From the NCBI GenBank assembly GCA_024516155.1, contig JAJJXM010000056.1, positions 186,001-250,000 on the forward strand: 64,000 nt of DNA, read 5' to 3'. The notes under the pieces are model-generated. The model was not told the DNA's origin. It did not search any database and saw only the letters and a list, made by a program, of their open reading frames with translations. This document shows, in pieces, positions 38,450 through 50,242 of this stretch. Each line of letters starts with the position of its first letter. The first letter of the stretch is position 1. The translations under genes and the position numbers were made by a program. The stretch is from Pyronema omphalodes (Eukaryota; Ascomycota; Pezizomycetes; Pezizales; Pyronemataceae).

Positions 38450-38504
38450 AACCAACCAACCAAACCAACCAACCAAACCAACCGACCAAACCAAACCAAC
38501 CAAC
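38450..38504. repeat. CCAACCAAA-type microsatellite
   Basis: Mixed AACC and AAACC units. They generate a chance open frame rich in Thr, Asn and Pro. Confidence 0.85.
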
Positions 38505-39192
38505 TATCCTATCCTATATCCATCCATCATAATCTCATAAACCCAATATTCCATATCTAAAACACTTAAAACTTGTAGTCGAGCACAAAGATAATATCCA
38601 CATCTACATCTGAGCTATCAAAAGGCCGAGTCATTGAATAATCGAGTGATATATAATGATCACCGCTTCGGGTTCTATAATCATAAGTTATAACACTACT
38701 ATAGCAACACACGACCCATCGGTCTATCGCTACGTCGGCCCGAAGGTGGAAGGTCGAGGGTCGAATACCCCCTGCTTCACCTCTAGGTTTTCATCATAAT
38801 TTTAATCGGGCTAGAGTACATAGCAGAAGAAGTAGCTATATAGTCGTGCTACTTACCCAAGGTCCCAAGTATCTGGAGTATCTGGAGTAAGGACATACCC
38901 AAGGCACAGAAGCTACCCGCTGTGTACATGTGTACATAATCTCAAGCTAAACTACTGTACTGGATTCTTATAGGCTACAGTTGTATATAATATACGTGTT
39001 TTGCTTTGCTTTGCCTCGCCTGGCCTGGCCTGGCCTGGCCTGGCTTGCGGTACATAACTTGATAACTTGATACCTCCATAGCTTAACCCCCAGGCTGATA
39101 CACATACACATACACAGACCGCCGACCGGTGATACATAGTTTGGTGTTTAATTACATCAACCCACGTGATGGTCATGATGGTAACACCATAT

Positions 39193-39440
39193 ATCGACGA
39201 TCGACGATTGATGATTGACGGCTGATGATTGACGGCTGATGATTGATGATTGATGATTGATGATTGATAATCGATGATTGACGGCTGATGATTTTGAAAA
39301 ATATTTAAGATTTGAGTAACGAGTAATAAATGATGAGTAATGAATAACGAATAATAAATGATGATGGTTTTGAGTAACGAATAATGAGTAACGAAAAATC
39401 AGTAACGAATAACAAACAATGAGTAACGAATAACGAACAA
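39193..39440. repeat. GATTGATGATTGACGGCT array, then GAGTAACGAATAA array
   Basis: 7- and 14-bp units based on GATGATT with GACGGCT variants run to about 39293. After a short gap, 12-13-bp units of the GAGTAACGAATAA type run to about 39440. Confidence 0.85.
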
Positions 39441-39483
39441 TGAAGGTCAAATGATGTACCACTGAGGTTACGGGTACAGAAGA

Positions 39484-39797
39484 TAAGTTTAATTAAGCAT
39501 ATGTTTCATTATCTTATGACCGGGGATTATTGTGTACATGCGGTGTATGCGGTGTATGCGGTGTATGCTGTGTATGGGATACAATGTAGGTAGGAAGGTA
39601 GGAAGGTAGGAAGGTAGGAAGGAAGGCAGGTAGCTAGGAAAATTCCTGGTTTTAGACGAGTATACTGAGTTTAATTAAACATATGTTTCATTACCTCATA
39701 ACCGGGGGTGTGGTGTACATGCGGTTTATGGGGTGCAATGTATGTAGGAGGGTAGGTAGGTAGGTAGGTAGGTAGCTAGGAAAATTCCTGGTTTTAT
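39484..39797. repeat. Tandem duplication with embedded microsatellites
   Basis: Copy 1 is 39484-39654 and copy 2 is 39669-39797. Both run AGTTTAATTAA(A/G)CATATGTTTCATTA, then ACCGGGG, GTGTACATGCGGT, a GGTAGGAA/GGTAG microsatellite, and end with TAGCTAGGAAAATTCCTGG. Copy 1 has extra GGTGTATGC units and a longer GGAA tract. Confidence 0.85.
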
Positions 39798-40586
39798 AGA
39801 ATAAAAAATTGAAATATCTATGGGACTACATAGAGATAGAAACCTGGTAGATCTATTCCAGTCCCAGATTCCAGATTCCAGATTCAGAGTTTCAATAAAT
39901 CTTCAACTGGAATAAAAAAAGGATATAGAAGCAGACTCAGATATGTACAGCATACCGTATATTATGTATGCATACCATATACCATATGCCATCTCATGTT
40001 GATATGTTGATATGTATGTTGATGTGTATGTATGGTCCCCATAGTTTCTTAGTTTATACTAGTCTACTCTATGTATATCCTCTACATAGCTCGAAGGTTA
40101 ACCGCCTAACCGCCTATTCCCCGCTTTCCCGCTATCCCGCAGTCCCACTCTCCCGCCGGAAAAAGATACCCATATATACAACACAACCATAACGAATTCC
40201 GAAATAGGAGACATTTGACGACGCCAACTTATCCACGGAAATGTGGGGTACATAACTAATAGTTTCATGTGCAGGGTTTGTATGTACTGTACTGTATGTA
40301 TGTACTGTATGTAAACAGACCTAAACAAACCTAAACAGACCTAAACGAGATACAGTACATACATACAGTAAACAAACAGAAGCATGCCCTGTACTGCACC
40401 CGACATCGAGGAAGTTGAAATTCCATGAGCTATAATTATATGTCGGATATGTACATACAAAGTAAAAAAATACCGACGGAACAGCGGAAATTTACCGTGA
40501 AAGCTTCGTCTGTAGGAATGCATATGCCATGTGCCATGTGCTATGTGCGGCTGAGGGCGGGGGCGGGGAAGAGGCGGGGCTTGCGT

Positions 40587-40602
40587 GGGGGGGGGGGGGG
40601 GG
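40587..40602. repeat. Poly-G run (16 G)
   Basis: An uninterrupted guanine run preceded by G-rich DNA (GGGCGGGGAAGAGGCGGGG). Confidence 0.95.
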
Positions 40603-42786
40603 TTATGGACTTGCGCCATGGGTTTTTTACCGGGCTCATCGGGCTCATCGGGCTCCCTGGACTCCCTGGGTCTTTTTAAACAGATTTGAGGATATCGGGA
40701 GTTTGAGATTTTGGCTGAAGTACCGGCTCGATAAGTTTACGACTCTGCCAGGATTTTTAATGACTTTAGACGACTTACAACAACTCTCAGCGGCCTTCAG
40801 AGATCAGAGAAGCACAACTATGGACATAGACGACAACTCCCGTGACAAGACACCTTCTGCAGCATCAACAGCTTAAGCCTTAGCTTACTTTAGCTTCCTT
40901 AGCTTGCCAACACCGCCGGACTCTGCCCAGACTCCCTATCATCGGCTAAGCTTCACAGCAAGCCACTTGACCCAGCTAGTACCCGTAGCGGGATACCTAG
41001 CGGAGACTACCACCATACAGTAGTCGCCTTACGGGGATTCCTTGATGGCCGCTCATCACGTTGTCACCAGGCGAGCTGGGAGTGGGAAGGGGATGTCTGG
41101 GGGAGGCGGGTATGGACTATAGCACCTTCTGTCTGAAGAAAAATTTATTGCTTGCGCACGGATCTCTTGTTGTATGTTGTTTGCGGATATTTTAGATAGA
41201 AAATTAATGAAGAATTACGGACCTGTGGGTTTCATGAATGTGTATGTATGTACAGTATCTGTGTTTGAACCATCGGGATCTTCTACACCCGACAACATCA
41301 AATCATTAAAATGGTTCCATCATATCGGTACATGTATCCCCGCATACGGCACCGTATCTGTGCCGCTCCGTAACCGTAACACATGGCGGTGAACTCTCCC
41401 TGAGTGATGTGCACACACCGACACCGCAAATCGCTCGCTATTTTTGCTGTCTGGTTTGACAGTTAACCAACTCCACTGTCCAACAACTCTACTGTTATCT
41501 GTGGAAGTCTGACGTCTTGTGAAAGTAACTTGAGACATAACAACGCGTGTTCCGAGTGGTCGACGGAAAGCAACATAGGCATCATAGGCAATACGGCCAC
41601 CTCCTATTGTGTATATAGAATCCCCGCGCCTCCCCCCGGAAAATGACGTGGGTGCAGTGTCGATCTGATCAGAATGTATGTTATTGTATGTATACCAAGT
41701 GTCTTGGACACGGCGTTGTCCTTGAGGTTCGGGGAGTGTCCGATACCACTTCGGGCGGGTTGTTTATAGTTTTAAAGACACTGAAGATAGCGGTGGATAT
41801 GCTATTATCCGGAAGTTGTGGGTAAGATCCATCCATAGCTCCCGCGTTCGGAGTCGAGACCTAAAGATATTCCGTTCCTTTGTATAACCATGGTGATTTG
41901 TAGATTGCCTATACATATCAGGATATTTGATTACTGAACCATCTATCGCCGTCGTAATTTCCCCAGTGCGCGTGTTGCGCCAGGGAACTCAAACGATCCC
42001 GCCTCCAAAATAGGTCTAAATTAACCACAGCAGCACAGCTACCACAGCTTGCACTTTTGACTTTGTGCAGTCAAACTGTAGCTGGGAACGACGATCCTGC
42101 AGTAGGACCCTGAAGACTGCCCGCGTGAACGAAGCGACCCCAAAACTAGACCTAAATTGTTTCCACGCCAAGTTTGTCCTTGTTTTTCGGTTTTGAAACA
42201 TCAGCAGACAGCTGGAAGGGAGGATCTTCTTAGTAACAGTAACTTTGTAAACTCTATCGACGTCTTTTTTTCTGGCTAGTCTGCTCGGATGTCTTTTCTT
42301 GGTATTCATTTATCGCCACAGATAATTCGAACATGTGCATTATTCTCCAGACGCGTGCAGTGTTGAGTGGATCCCCAGACAGCTGCTGGGTGAGGTGAGA
42401 TGAGGCACCGGATGCACAAGCGTTAATATTCCCGGCATAATGATGTCAACGGGTGCTGTTAAATATTTCTCTAATGATAAGCTTCGTGCTAAGGCATGGG
42501 GCGATAACTTACCTTAAGCCAGCCTTTTGAAAGCCCGTGGTCACGTCGCGTCCAAGAGGCGGGAAGTTAGACAGATATGGACTTATAACTACCACCTCCA
42601 CCCGATCTACAAATTCCTCCATCTCGACACTTTCTTTTCGACATCCTCCTAGGCCCAGCTGTCATTACATTCCGACCGGATCACCGTTGGAGAAACTGAC
42701 AGCAAAGCCTGTTTTCGATATCCTTTTTTGCTTGAAGATATTTATTAGACCCTGAGCTGTGCAAGTTCTGAATCGAGTTCCACACA

Positions 42787-45010
42787 ATGGGTTTTTTTGG
42801 AAGAAATACGCTCGGTGTGTTGGATGCTGAGACTGATGAGGTTCCTGGTAAGTTCTTCAAGTTCTCCCGTTGTTCAGCTCATCTGCTCTCAGCTACGCCT
42901 TCGCGGCTTCGCTTCGTAGCTAAGCTTTGCTGGGCGTTTTTTGCATCTGGCTGTAACGCCCAGCCTATGATGGACGGTGGCGGCTGACGCATGACATCTC
43001 TAGGAACCATTCTACTGCTCTCACAAACTACACAAGAACCTCTCGGACTTGATACTATCGAGAGAAAACGCACAGCAGATGGAATCATCTTAGAACCGCA
43101 GCCAGACGAGGACCCCAATGACCCCCTTAATTGGCCCAGTTGGAGACGAGATTGTGCACTCATAGCATTGGGTTGGCATTGTCTTGTTGGTGGCGGTCAA
43201 ACACCGGTTTTGGCTGCAGGTTTTAAAGATGTGTCGGATACTTTTGGTGTCACCATCCCCGAAGTTGCTTTGACGACCGGTATGTTGCTGTAAGGAGACT
43301 TTCTAAGACGGCTTGTTTGCTAATTGATGCGTAGGACTTTATATGCTCGGTCTTGGCCTCGGATGCGTGATTTCAAGTCCAACTGCCCTCATCTACGGCA
43401 AACGTCCAGTCTACCTTGCAGGAGTTGTTTTATTCCTGGTATCGTCGGTTTGGGCGGCAGCATCCAAATCCTATGTCTCCCTCGTGCTTGCTCGAATTAT
43501 CATGGGAATCGGTGTGGCTCCCTGTGAATCTTTACCTTCGGCAACAATTGCAGAGATTTTCTTTCTTCACGAGAGAGCATATCGGATTGGTATCTACACT
43601 TTGCTGCTCCTAGGAGGCAAGAACTTGGTACCATTGGTTAGTGCAGCTATCATTCAAGCAAAAGGATGGAGATGGGTCTTCTGGATCGTCGCCATCATCG
43701 TTGGCTTCAACTTGGGCTTGCTTTACTTCTTTGTTCCGGAGACTTTCTGGGACAGAACGCCGAGACCTAAGGCTTCATCGGCGAGACCAAGTTTCATTAG
43801 ACGTGTCAGCTCATCGTTGTTTCACTCTCACAATCACTCCAAGAGGACCTCGACGGAAAGGCCTAGAGGTGATCGATCCATTCACTCGGTCGACGTTACG
43901 CGTCAAGGCCGCCTTCCAGAGATTGATAAGATTGAACAACAGCCTACCGAGCCTCACGTTAGAAATCCCAACGAGCGTCATGCTACCTTTGCAGAGCCCA
44001 CAGCTGAGCAGAAGGCACATAAACACGATGACGACGAGAAGGAGCCAGTTGAAGGAGATGACGTCAAAGAGGTTCCCAACATGCGGGAAGTGTACGCGTC
44101 GGACGAGAGAAAGACATCGCGAGAGTCTCTGGATCGCTACGTTAGAAACGAAGTGCTAAAGCCTGCCGAACCAGTCGCCCCCGGAGGAGAGAGCCAGGCA
44201 CCCACCCCGATTCCCTTCAAGAAGACACTCAAGCTCTACAATGGAAAGCAACAGAAAGTCAACTGGTTCAAGGCTGCATTCCGACCCTTCGTCTTGTTTG
44301 CCTACCCTGCCATTCTCTGGAGTACCGTTGTCTACGCTCTCTCCGTCGGTTGGTTGATTGTCTTGTCAGAGTCTGTCGCCCATATCTACCAGGAGAACCC
44401 CTACAACTTCTCCGCCCTCGGTACTGGTCTTGTCTATCTCTCGCCTTTTATTGGTGGTGTCATTGGAACTGCAGTTGCAGGAAAGGTCTCGGATGTGTTG
44501 GTCCAGTTCATGTGCCGCCGCAACGGAGGTATTTATGAGCCGGAATTCAGACTCATCATGGGTATTCCTGTTGCTTTCAGCACTGCTATTGGCTTGATGG
44601 GATTCGGATGGAGTGCCGAGCAGGGTGACAAGTGGATTGTTCCTACCGTATTCTTCGGTGTTATCAGTTTTGGATGTTCTCTTGGCAGTACTACGGCAAT
44701 TACTTTTGCGGTCGACAGTTACAGACAATACGCTGGTGAGGCGCTTGTCACACTTAACTTCTCAAAGAGTAGGTCAAAATTAAACCCCTAATGATTGAAG
44801 TAATGCTAATAAACTGTAGACGTGCTTCACGGATTCATTTTCTCGTTGTTTTTCAACCACTGGCTCGAGGAGGACGGCGCAAAGAAGACCTTTGTTGCTC
44901 TTGGCGCTATCCAGATTGGATGTTTGTTATTTACCATCCCCTTGTACATGTACGGTAAGAGACTACGTCTCTGGACGTACAAGAAGAGGATGATGGATAA
45001 GTTTGAGTAA
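42787..45010 (+). CDS. MFS transporter, DHA1-like, with long central loop
   Basis: Predicted plasma-membrane drug/H+ antiporter-type permease; the substrate cannot be read from sequence. Exons are 42787-42847, 43004-43279, 43335-44768 and 44820-45010 (introns 156, 55 and 51 bp), giving 653 aa. The N-terminal motif DPNDPLNWPSWRRD is the hallmark found before TM1 in fungal DHA1 proteins. TM segments 1-6 lie between about residues 70 and 247. GKRPVYLAG (133-141) follows TM2 at the usual place of MFS motif A, and VFWIVAI and FFVPETF mark TM6 and its end. The central cytoplasmic loop (about 250-420) is unusually long, charged and Ser/Glu-rich. TM7-12 run from about 425 to 635, with GKVSDVL and HWLEEDGAKKTF. 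The small first exon (61 bp) supplies only the N-terminus. Confidence 0.9.
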
Positions 45011-45624
45011 CGGTTTCATGCATTTATGGAGTTTATGCGTTTTATGATTATAAGGAACAACGGAGGCATCTTTAGATAAATCTTTGTGTTCTGTTTTATG
45101 CGTTATGATGGGATTTTTGGAGTTACTTGTTTGTTTGATTACAGGGATGAGAGGTAACATGTCTTGATACCTATGGTTGTAGAATATTTATGTCATGTGT
45201 ATGAGAATATTATTTCTAAAACTCTGGGTTCCTATGCGAAGTGATTTTGTTTGTGGAACACTGATGATGCCATTTTGCTGTCAACGGTTTACTCATACAT
45301 GGTATGTATTTCTTCATGAAACCCCAATTACCCCTTCATCGTCAAAATACTTGAATCATCCAAAAAGCTTAAATCATCCATGAAGCTTAAATCTCAAAAC
45401 TGAAATCCCAAGAATCCCGTGTATCCTCATGGACACGGCAACATCACGTAAGCATGCGCACAATAACAGCACACACTTCCACAAATTCACCGAACATCGA
45501 ACACCGAACAATGTGTCATGATCTATCACTCTGGTAAACAATGTACATTAAGTTTTTCAGTAGGTTTTTAGTAGGTTTTTAGTAGGTTTTTAGTAGGGCT
45601 TTAGATTCGGCTTTGATGGTTGGT

Positions 45625-45742
45625 TGGGGATTTGATGGGGATTGGGGATTGGGGATTGGGGATTGGGGATTGGGGATTTGATGGGGATTGGGGATTTGAT
45701 GGGGATTTGATGGGGATTTGATGGGGATTGGGGATGGGGATG
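45625..45742. repeat. GGGGATT / TTTGATG heptamer array
   Basis: Units of GGGGATT alternate irregularly with TTTGATG over about 115 bp. Confidence 0.9.
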
Positions 45743-45761
45743 ATGTAGTTGAACTGTATCA

Positions 45762-46034
45762 CTGACAACGCCGCCACTGTCAATGCTGTCAACGCTGTCA
45801 ATGCTGTCAACGCTGCCGCTGGAAGAAGGAATAATAACGCCGCCGCCACTGTCAATGCTGTCAAACTGCACCACTGCACCACTTCTAACGCTACCGCTGT
45901 CAACACCGCCGCCGCCGCCGCTATAAACGCCGCGCTGTCAACAACACCGCCACTGTCAAACTGCACCACTGTCGCCGCCACTGTCAAACTGCACCACTTC
46001 TGACGCTGCCGCTGCCAACGCGAACGCCGCCGCC
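45762..46034. repeat. CTGTCAACG / CTGTCAATG and CCGCCGC array
   Basis: 9-bp-based repeat (GCTGTCAAC, GCTGTCAAT) mixed with GCCGCC and CTGCACCACT units. Because the unit is a multiple of three, both strands stay open over long stretches without encoding a plausible protein. Confidence 0.85.
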
Positions 46035-46169
46035 GCAGCCACTCCATCCTGTAAATCATACAAACACCTCCACCGGATAGTATTTATATTTCCTGTCATC
46101 ATCTTTTAGTTCTTGTATTCTTAATGATATATTCCATACGAGACATTTCTTAGGGCCTGTTATATATAC

Positions 46170-46291
46170 AGCTTGGGAGGTAAATTATATATATATAGCC
46201 TGGGGGATAAATTATGTATATATAGCCTGGGGGATAAATTATGTATATATAGCCTGGGGGATAAATGATATAGCTTGGGGGATGAATTATG
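46170..46291. repeat. 27-bp minisatellite, about 4.5 copies
   Basis: The unit is CCTGGGGGATAAATTATG followed by TATATATAG. The two central copies are identical and the outer copies have small changes and deletions. Confidence 0.9.
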
Positions 46292-46747
46292 TTCTTTATC
46301 TCGCTGGGGAGACTTACTTGTGTTTTTATAAAACGTAGCTGTTTACGGAATTTAATATTCAACTACGATTTAATTATATTCTTGAGATTTAATACTATCT
46401 CTCCACTATCTCTCCACTATCTCTCCACCATATCTCTCGACCAATCAATCAACCCCCGCCTACCCGCTCACCCGTCTTTCCACCAACCCTCCCCCCGCCG
46501 CACAAGCATCAAACCCCCCGCCCGCCCGTCTCTCTTCAACGCCCCCGCCCACCCGTCTCTCCACCAACCCCCCCGCCGCACAAGCATCAAACCCCCACGC
46601 AATATCAATCACCATACTCCCCGCCATAGCCTCCATCATCTCTTATAATGCTTCGGGCTTCGGGCTTCGGGTTTCGAACTTGGTATAACTTGTGTTCATT
46701 ATATGTCTTGATACTCCGTTTATTTCGTCTCTTAGATTCTTCATGTG

Positions 46748-46848
46748 ATATATCCTGTATATCGTTTATATCGTTTATATCCTGTATATCGTTTATATCC
46801 TATATATCGTTTATATCCTTTATATCCTTTATATCCTTTATATCGTTT
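46748..46848. repeat. TATATCGTT / TATATCCTT / TATATCCTG nonamer array
   Basis: About eleven 9-bp units that differ only in the last three bases. Confidence 0.9.
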
Positions 46849-47023
46849 AGGATATTTCCCTGCATCCTTATCAAACTCAGTACAGATATCCTCTTCCCCA
46901 TCTCTCTTGGTCCGCATCCCCCACCCACTACCTTTAACAAACCAACTCCCAAACCCCCCTTCCTCACCTCCCACTCCCAATCAACTCCCACAACGCCACC
47001 TATTAAACTCCCCCACACCCCCA

Positions 47024-48406
47024 TTAAACCCCCCCACAACACCCCCTCGCCATCCACCCCGCCCACCAACCCCCCGCCCTCGCCTCCCCCGCCGCCATCT
47101 CCTCCCACTCCCCCCTCGCAAGCTCCCAAGCCCCTCTCACTTCCCTCCCCTCCTTCCTAAGCATGTCCACATTCTCCTCCAACATCCTCCCCACACCCTC
47201 ATGCACACCCTTTAACCTCCCCTCCCTAACCAATCCCTCAAACGAAGCCCCCACCTGCTGGATCTTTGCTTCAAGTTGAATAAGCTGCTGTTTATGTTGT
47301 TCCAGCCGATTAAATGCCGTGTAGCGTTGTGAGGAAGAGGGGGTGATATGCGGGATTTCTTGGCGGAGGTGGTGGAGAGAGGATAGGAGACTGGTTAGGA
47401 GGTGGTTGGTTTGTGTGCTGAGGTGGAGGTGGTGGGTTATGTGGGGGTTGTGGGGGGACTGGGTGGGGGAGGTGTAGTTATGGGGTGGGGGGAGTAGAGA
47501 GGGATAAGGAGGGTTGGAGGGAGACAGTAAGGAGCCGGTGGAATGGTTAAGTTGTCTATGGCTCTGTCCGGTCGCGATTAATAAAGATGCTAATGATAAC
47601 TGTCCTTCTGGATATAGGCCGCCAAGATGTCCGGAGGTATCAACACCATCTTTATATAGACCTTCATGCCCCGTCATTCCATACCCGGCGTATGATTTAT
47701 CTCCAATATCTCCGCCCCTTTTCTGTTCCTCCACAGAATCAGGCGGTATAACATGAATCTCAAAATCCCCATCCCCATCCCCATCCCCATCCCCATCCAA
47801 AACCTCCGATCCCCACCCCGAATCCTGTCCCGCAGATCTCGGAGGATTTACCAGCGGCGATCTCCCCTCAGACCCTTCCCCGAATCCTGTCCCCGCAAAT
47901 ACCGGCGTATTAGGAATCCTCGGTAACTCAGGGAGCTCTAAAATAGGTTTCCCTCGCAAGGTGTAATAATGTCCTTGGTTAGGTCCAGCAGATACTTGCT
48001 TGATAGGCCGCGGACGCTCCATACGGTAGTAGTTTGCTGGAGGCACAAAGAGAGATGGATGCTCTGCTGTAGGACCGGAAGGGGATTGTTGCTTGTGTTG
48101 GGGGTTTTGTACATTGGTATGTCTTCTGTTGCTGTTGGAAGGCCTGGGTACTGGAGGAGGAGCATTTCTGCTGCTGTTGCTGCTGCTGAGAGAGCTTTTG
48201 GTTCCTCTGGATGAGGAGCGGGGAGTTTTGTCAATGGTTACGGAGCGAGGAGGTTCGGTGCCAGTGCCTTTGGCGATTGAGATAGTGGGAATGGGGGGTG
48301 GTTTTGTGTGTGGTGTAAATGACACACGGGTTGGATTCTGTAGCGGAGAGACGGCGGGGGACGATGCAGTGCGGGTATTCGAGAGGGAGACGTGGCGGGT
48401 TGACAT
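47024..48406 (-). CDS. Uncharacterised protein, paralog A of an in-window pair
   Basis: Single exon, 460 aa. The frame is open to 48601, but the only longer start would be TTG; the ATG at 48406 aligns with the paralog's start and is chosen. The function is not recognised. Landmarks, shared with the protein at 57789-59312: RVSFTPHTKPP (27-37), TPRSSSRG (61-68), PPPVP (83-87), GPTAEHPSLF (111-120), YYRMERPRP (126-134), LPRIPNTPVFAGT (161-173), SLASLLIATG (271-280), TPSSSQRYTAFNRL (355-368), EGLVREGRL (390-398) and WEEMAAGEAR (434-443), with a Trp/Cys-rich end (GGWWAGWMARGCCGGV). The region 330-440 is predicted helical with heptads, probably coiled coil. The double Cys near the C-terminus could be acylated (inference). 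A DGDGDG run (205-214) comes from a CCCCAT hexamer expansion. The N-terminal half is Pro/Ser-rich and probably disordered. Confidence 0.7.
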   Translation of the reverse strand: MSTRHVSLSNTRTASSPAVSPLQNPTRVSFTPHTKPPPIPTISIAKGTGTEPPRSVTIDKTPRSSSRGTKSSLSSSNSSRNAPPPVPRPSNSNRRHTNVQNPQHKQQSPSGPTAEHPSLFVPPANYYRMERPRPIKQVSAGPNQGHYYTLRGKPILELPELPRIPNTPVFAGTGFGEGSEGRSPLVNPPRSAGQDSGWGSEVLDGDGDGDGDGDFEIHVIPPDSVEEQKRGGDIGDKSYAGYGMTGHEGLYKDGVDTSGHLGGLYPEGQLSLASLLIATGQSHRQLNHSTGSLLSPSNPPYPSLLPPPHNYTSPTQSPHNPHITHHLHLSTQTNHLLTSLLSSLHHLRQEIPHITPSSSQRYTAFNRLEQHKQQLIQLEAKIQQVGASFEGLVREGRLKGVHEGVGRMLEENVDMLRKEGREVRGAWELARGEWEEMAAGEARAGGWWAGWMARGCCGGV

Positions 48407-50242
48407 TAGGACGAGTTCGTAATGGACGTAGAGTTGTAGTTTGCTTAGCGAAGAGAAAAGAAGAGAAGAGAAGATAGTTCTGATATGCGCTGTTTCGAAC
48501 CGTGTAGAGAAAGTGCTGTAATATGTTGCTGAGATTGTGGTACTGAAGGTGCTGGCGTAGGTGCAGGTAGATTTAACAGAGACGGCAATGATGTGGTACA
48601 AATGATGGTATTGGATTCCGTAGTATCCGTAATATCCGTACTATGGCGTTCGTAAAAGTAATTAAAAGAGCGTAGGTGAAATGTAGATGTTTTTTCCAGC
48701 GTAAAGACAGCTCAGAACCTGCCTGTCGTGTGCTGTCGCTTCGTGGGTGTTGGAAGAAAAGTCTAACAGTTAAGCGAAGGTGGAAAGATAAGGCCTGATG
48801 AATTAAAAATAAAGTTTCCGTACCTGACTAGCAATTTAGCGCGAATCGCGTATGCAGTCTTGACTCGATCTGATCGCAACCCCGAGTTCAAAGCAGTCCC
48901 TCTCAAAGACGAATTGCGTATCCGAAAAATCAAGGGAATCAGGAATCAGGAATCAAGAAACAAACAACAGATTATGGAGGACGAAAAAAAAACACGACAA
49001 TTCCTTACGATCCTCGTGGGAGGGTTACATATAGGGATAACGGGAAATAAATCCCAAGGCTGGGATAATTTCGCGAAGCCGCGAAGCCGCAAAGCCATGA
49101 AGCCATGAAGCCACACAGTCATGTTGCACACACAGACAACCGAGAACCCCCCAAAAATCCGGGGAAACATACAGCTCACGCATGGTGTATTTACGGAACC
49201 GTGAAACCACGTGCAGATTGTAGATCATCCATAAGTAAGTCTTATGGTGGCATACCGATGTCTTTAGTTGAAACCCGGGGGGTCTGACGAGCTTGAGCCT
49301 TAAGGGGTTCAATGCGCGCCGCCCTAAGCCCTACCGTACGGTTACTCCTGTTTTTGTTTTTGGTTTTGCGCATGTTTTTTTTATGCTGGATACAGTCGAT
49401 CTGAATAATTACAGTGAATACATAATCCCATCTCAAAATCCACAGCAGCAATATTCATACCCAGCATCAAACCATCAAACCATCATCTCCATCAACTCCA
49501 CCCATGAACACAGTCCAGTCCAGTCCAGTATCCAAATATCCAAATATCCCATCCTATCTCTCTATCTTTATCCCCATAACACCCAAACCTTAACCTCCGC
49601 GCAGTCTCTGCCCAACGCTAAGCAGTCGCACTAATGGAAATTTTTCTTTCTTTTCTTTTCTTTTCCTTTCCTTTATTTTACAGTGCCCATATGACAATGA
49701 TATGTAACACACATCTAACACAACCCCGAGCGGTAAACATTAAAAAAAAAAAAAAAAAACCAATCCCCGGAGCATGCATGCCCGAATTTCGAAACTGCAT
49801 AACGGGCGAAACGCAGTGAAACGCAGTGAAACGCAGTGAAAAAACAGCGCAAAAAAACAGCGAAAAAAACAGCGAAAGGCAGCGACAGGCAGCCATAGTA
49901 TTAGAAACCACCACCCCCACCCCATGACGTCAATTCCTACACCACAGTGCCATTGTGCAGGATATGTGGAGTAAGAGTGAGTAAGGCACCCAGACACCCA
50001 GGCCCCCAAGCACTCAATACGCGGGATAAGCGGGCCATAGGGCGCTTATGTATGCCATTCCATGTTTCACTGATCTCGTGCACCGCAGAGCTGTAGCGTG
50101 CATGCATGCATGCATAAAACAATGTTAAAGATATGTACAACTTGAATTCCTGACAGCATCACGATGCGACATGATGAATGTGAAGGATACATAGTGAAAT
50201 GAAAGTGGGGGGGGGGTATGAAAAGAGGAGAAAAAAAGATAG
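48407..50242. other. Spacer upstream of paralog A
   Basis: Contains the promoter of paralog A. Short arrays include GAAGCCGC/GAAGCCAT units at about 49077-49112 and CAGTC units at about 49512-49528. No protein gene is seen. The frame at 49293-49634 contains simple-repeat text and no conserved pattern. Confidence 0.5.
49808..49893. repeat. GAAACGCAGT / AAAACAGCG decamer array
   Basis: Three or more perfect GAAACGCAGT units followed by AAAAACAGCG variants. Confidence 0.85.

Larger units (their letters stand above)
28540..42786. other. Gene desert, 14.2 kb
   Basis: I find no gene with motifs or credible introns on either strand. 28560-28930 is T-rich and CTT-rich (3' UTR of the VIT-like gene). 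29000-37900 is moderately AT-rich with few simple repeats and many stops, consistent with decayed repeats whose identity is no longer readable. 38000-40500 is dense in microsatellites and contains a tandem duplication. 40530-42780 returns to plain spacer and the MFS promoter. Open frames at 29560-30099 and 40529-40876 were considered and rejected. Confidence 0.5.
45011..47023. other. Repeat-dense spacer between the MFS gene and the first paralog
   Basis: 45011-45430 is 3' UTR and spacer. From 45600 to 46860 nearly everything is tandem repeat. 46860-47023 is C-rich and forms the 3' side of the minus-strand gene. Long frames here (minus 45601-46059, plus 46648-47160) are repeat-driven. Confidence 0.6.

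Noticed and set aside
38150..38560. 136-codon plus-strand frame
   Set aside because: Built from CTATCGA and AACCAACC microsatellites.
40529..40876. 115-codon plus-strand frame
   Set aside because: Begins in G-rich repeats including the 16-G run. The tail (FEDIGSLRFWLKYRL...) looks somewhat protein-like but has no partner exon or recognised family.
45601..46059. 152-codon minus-strand frame with TALTALTAL text
   Set aside because: Translation of the 9-bp CTGTCAACG array; both strands are open for the same reason.
46648..47160. 170-codon plus-strand frame
   Set aside because: The first half is the TATATCGTT array and the second half is the antisense of the C-terminus of paralog A.
48407..48601. 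65-codon N-terminal extension of paralog A
   Set aside because: It would need a TTG start, and paralog B begins at the position equivalent to the internal ATG.
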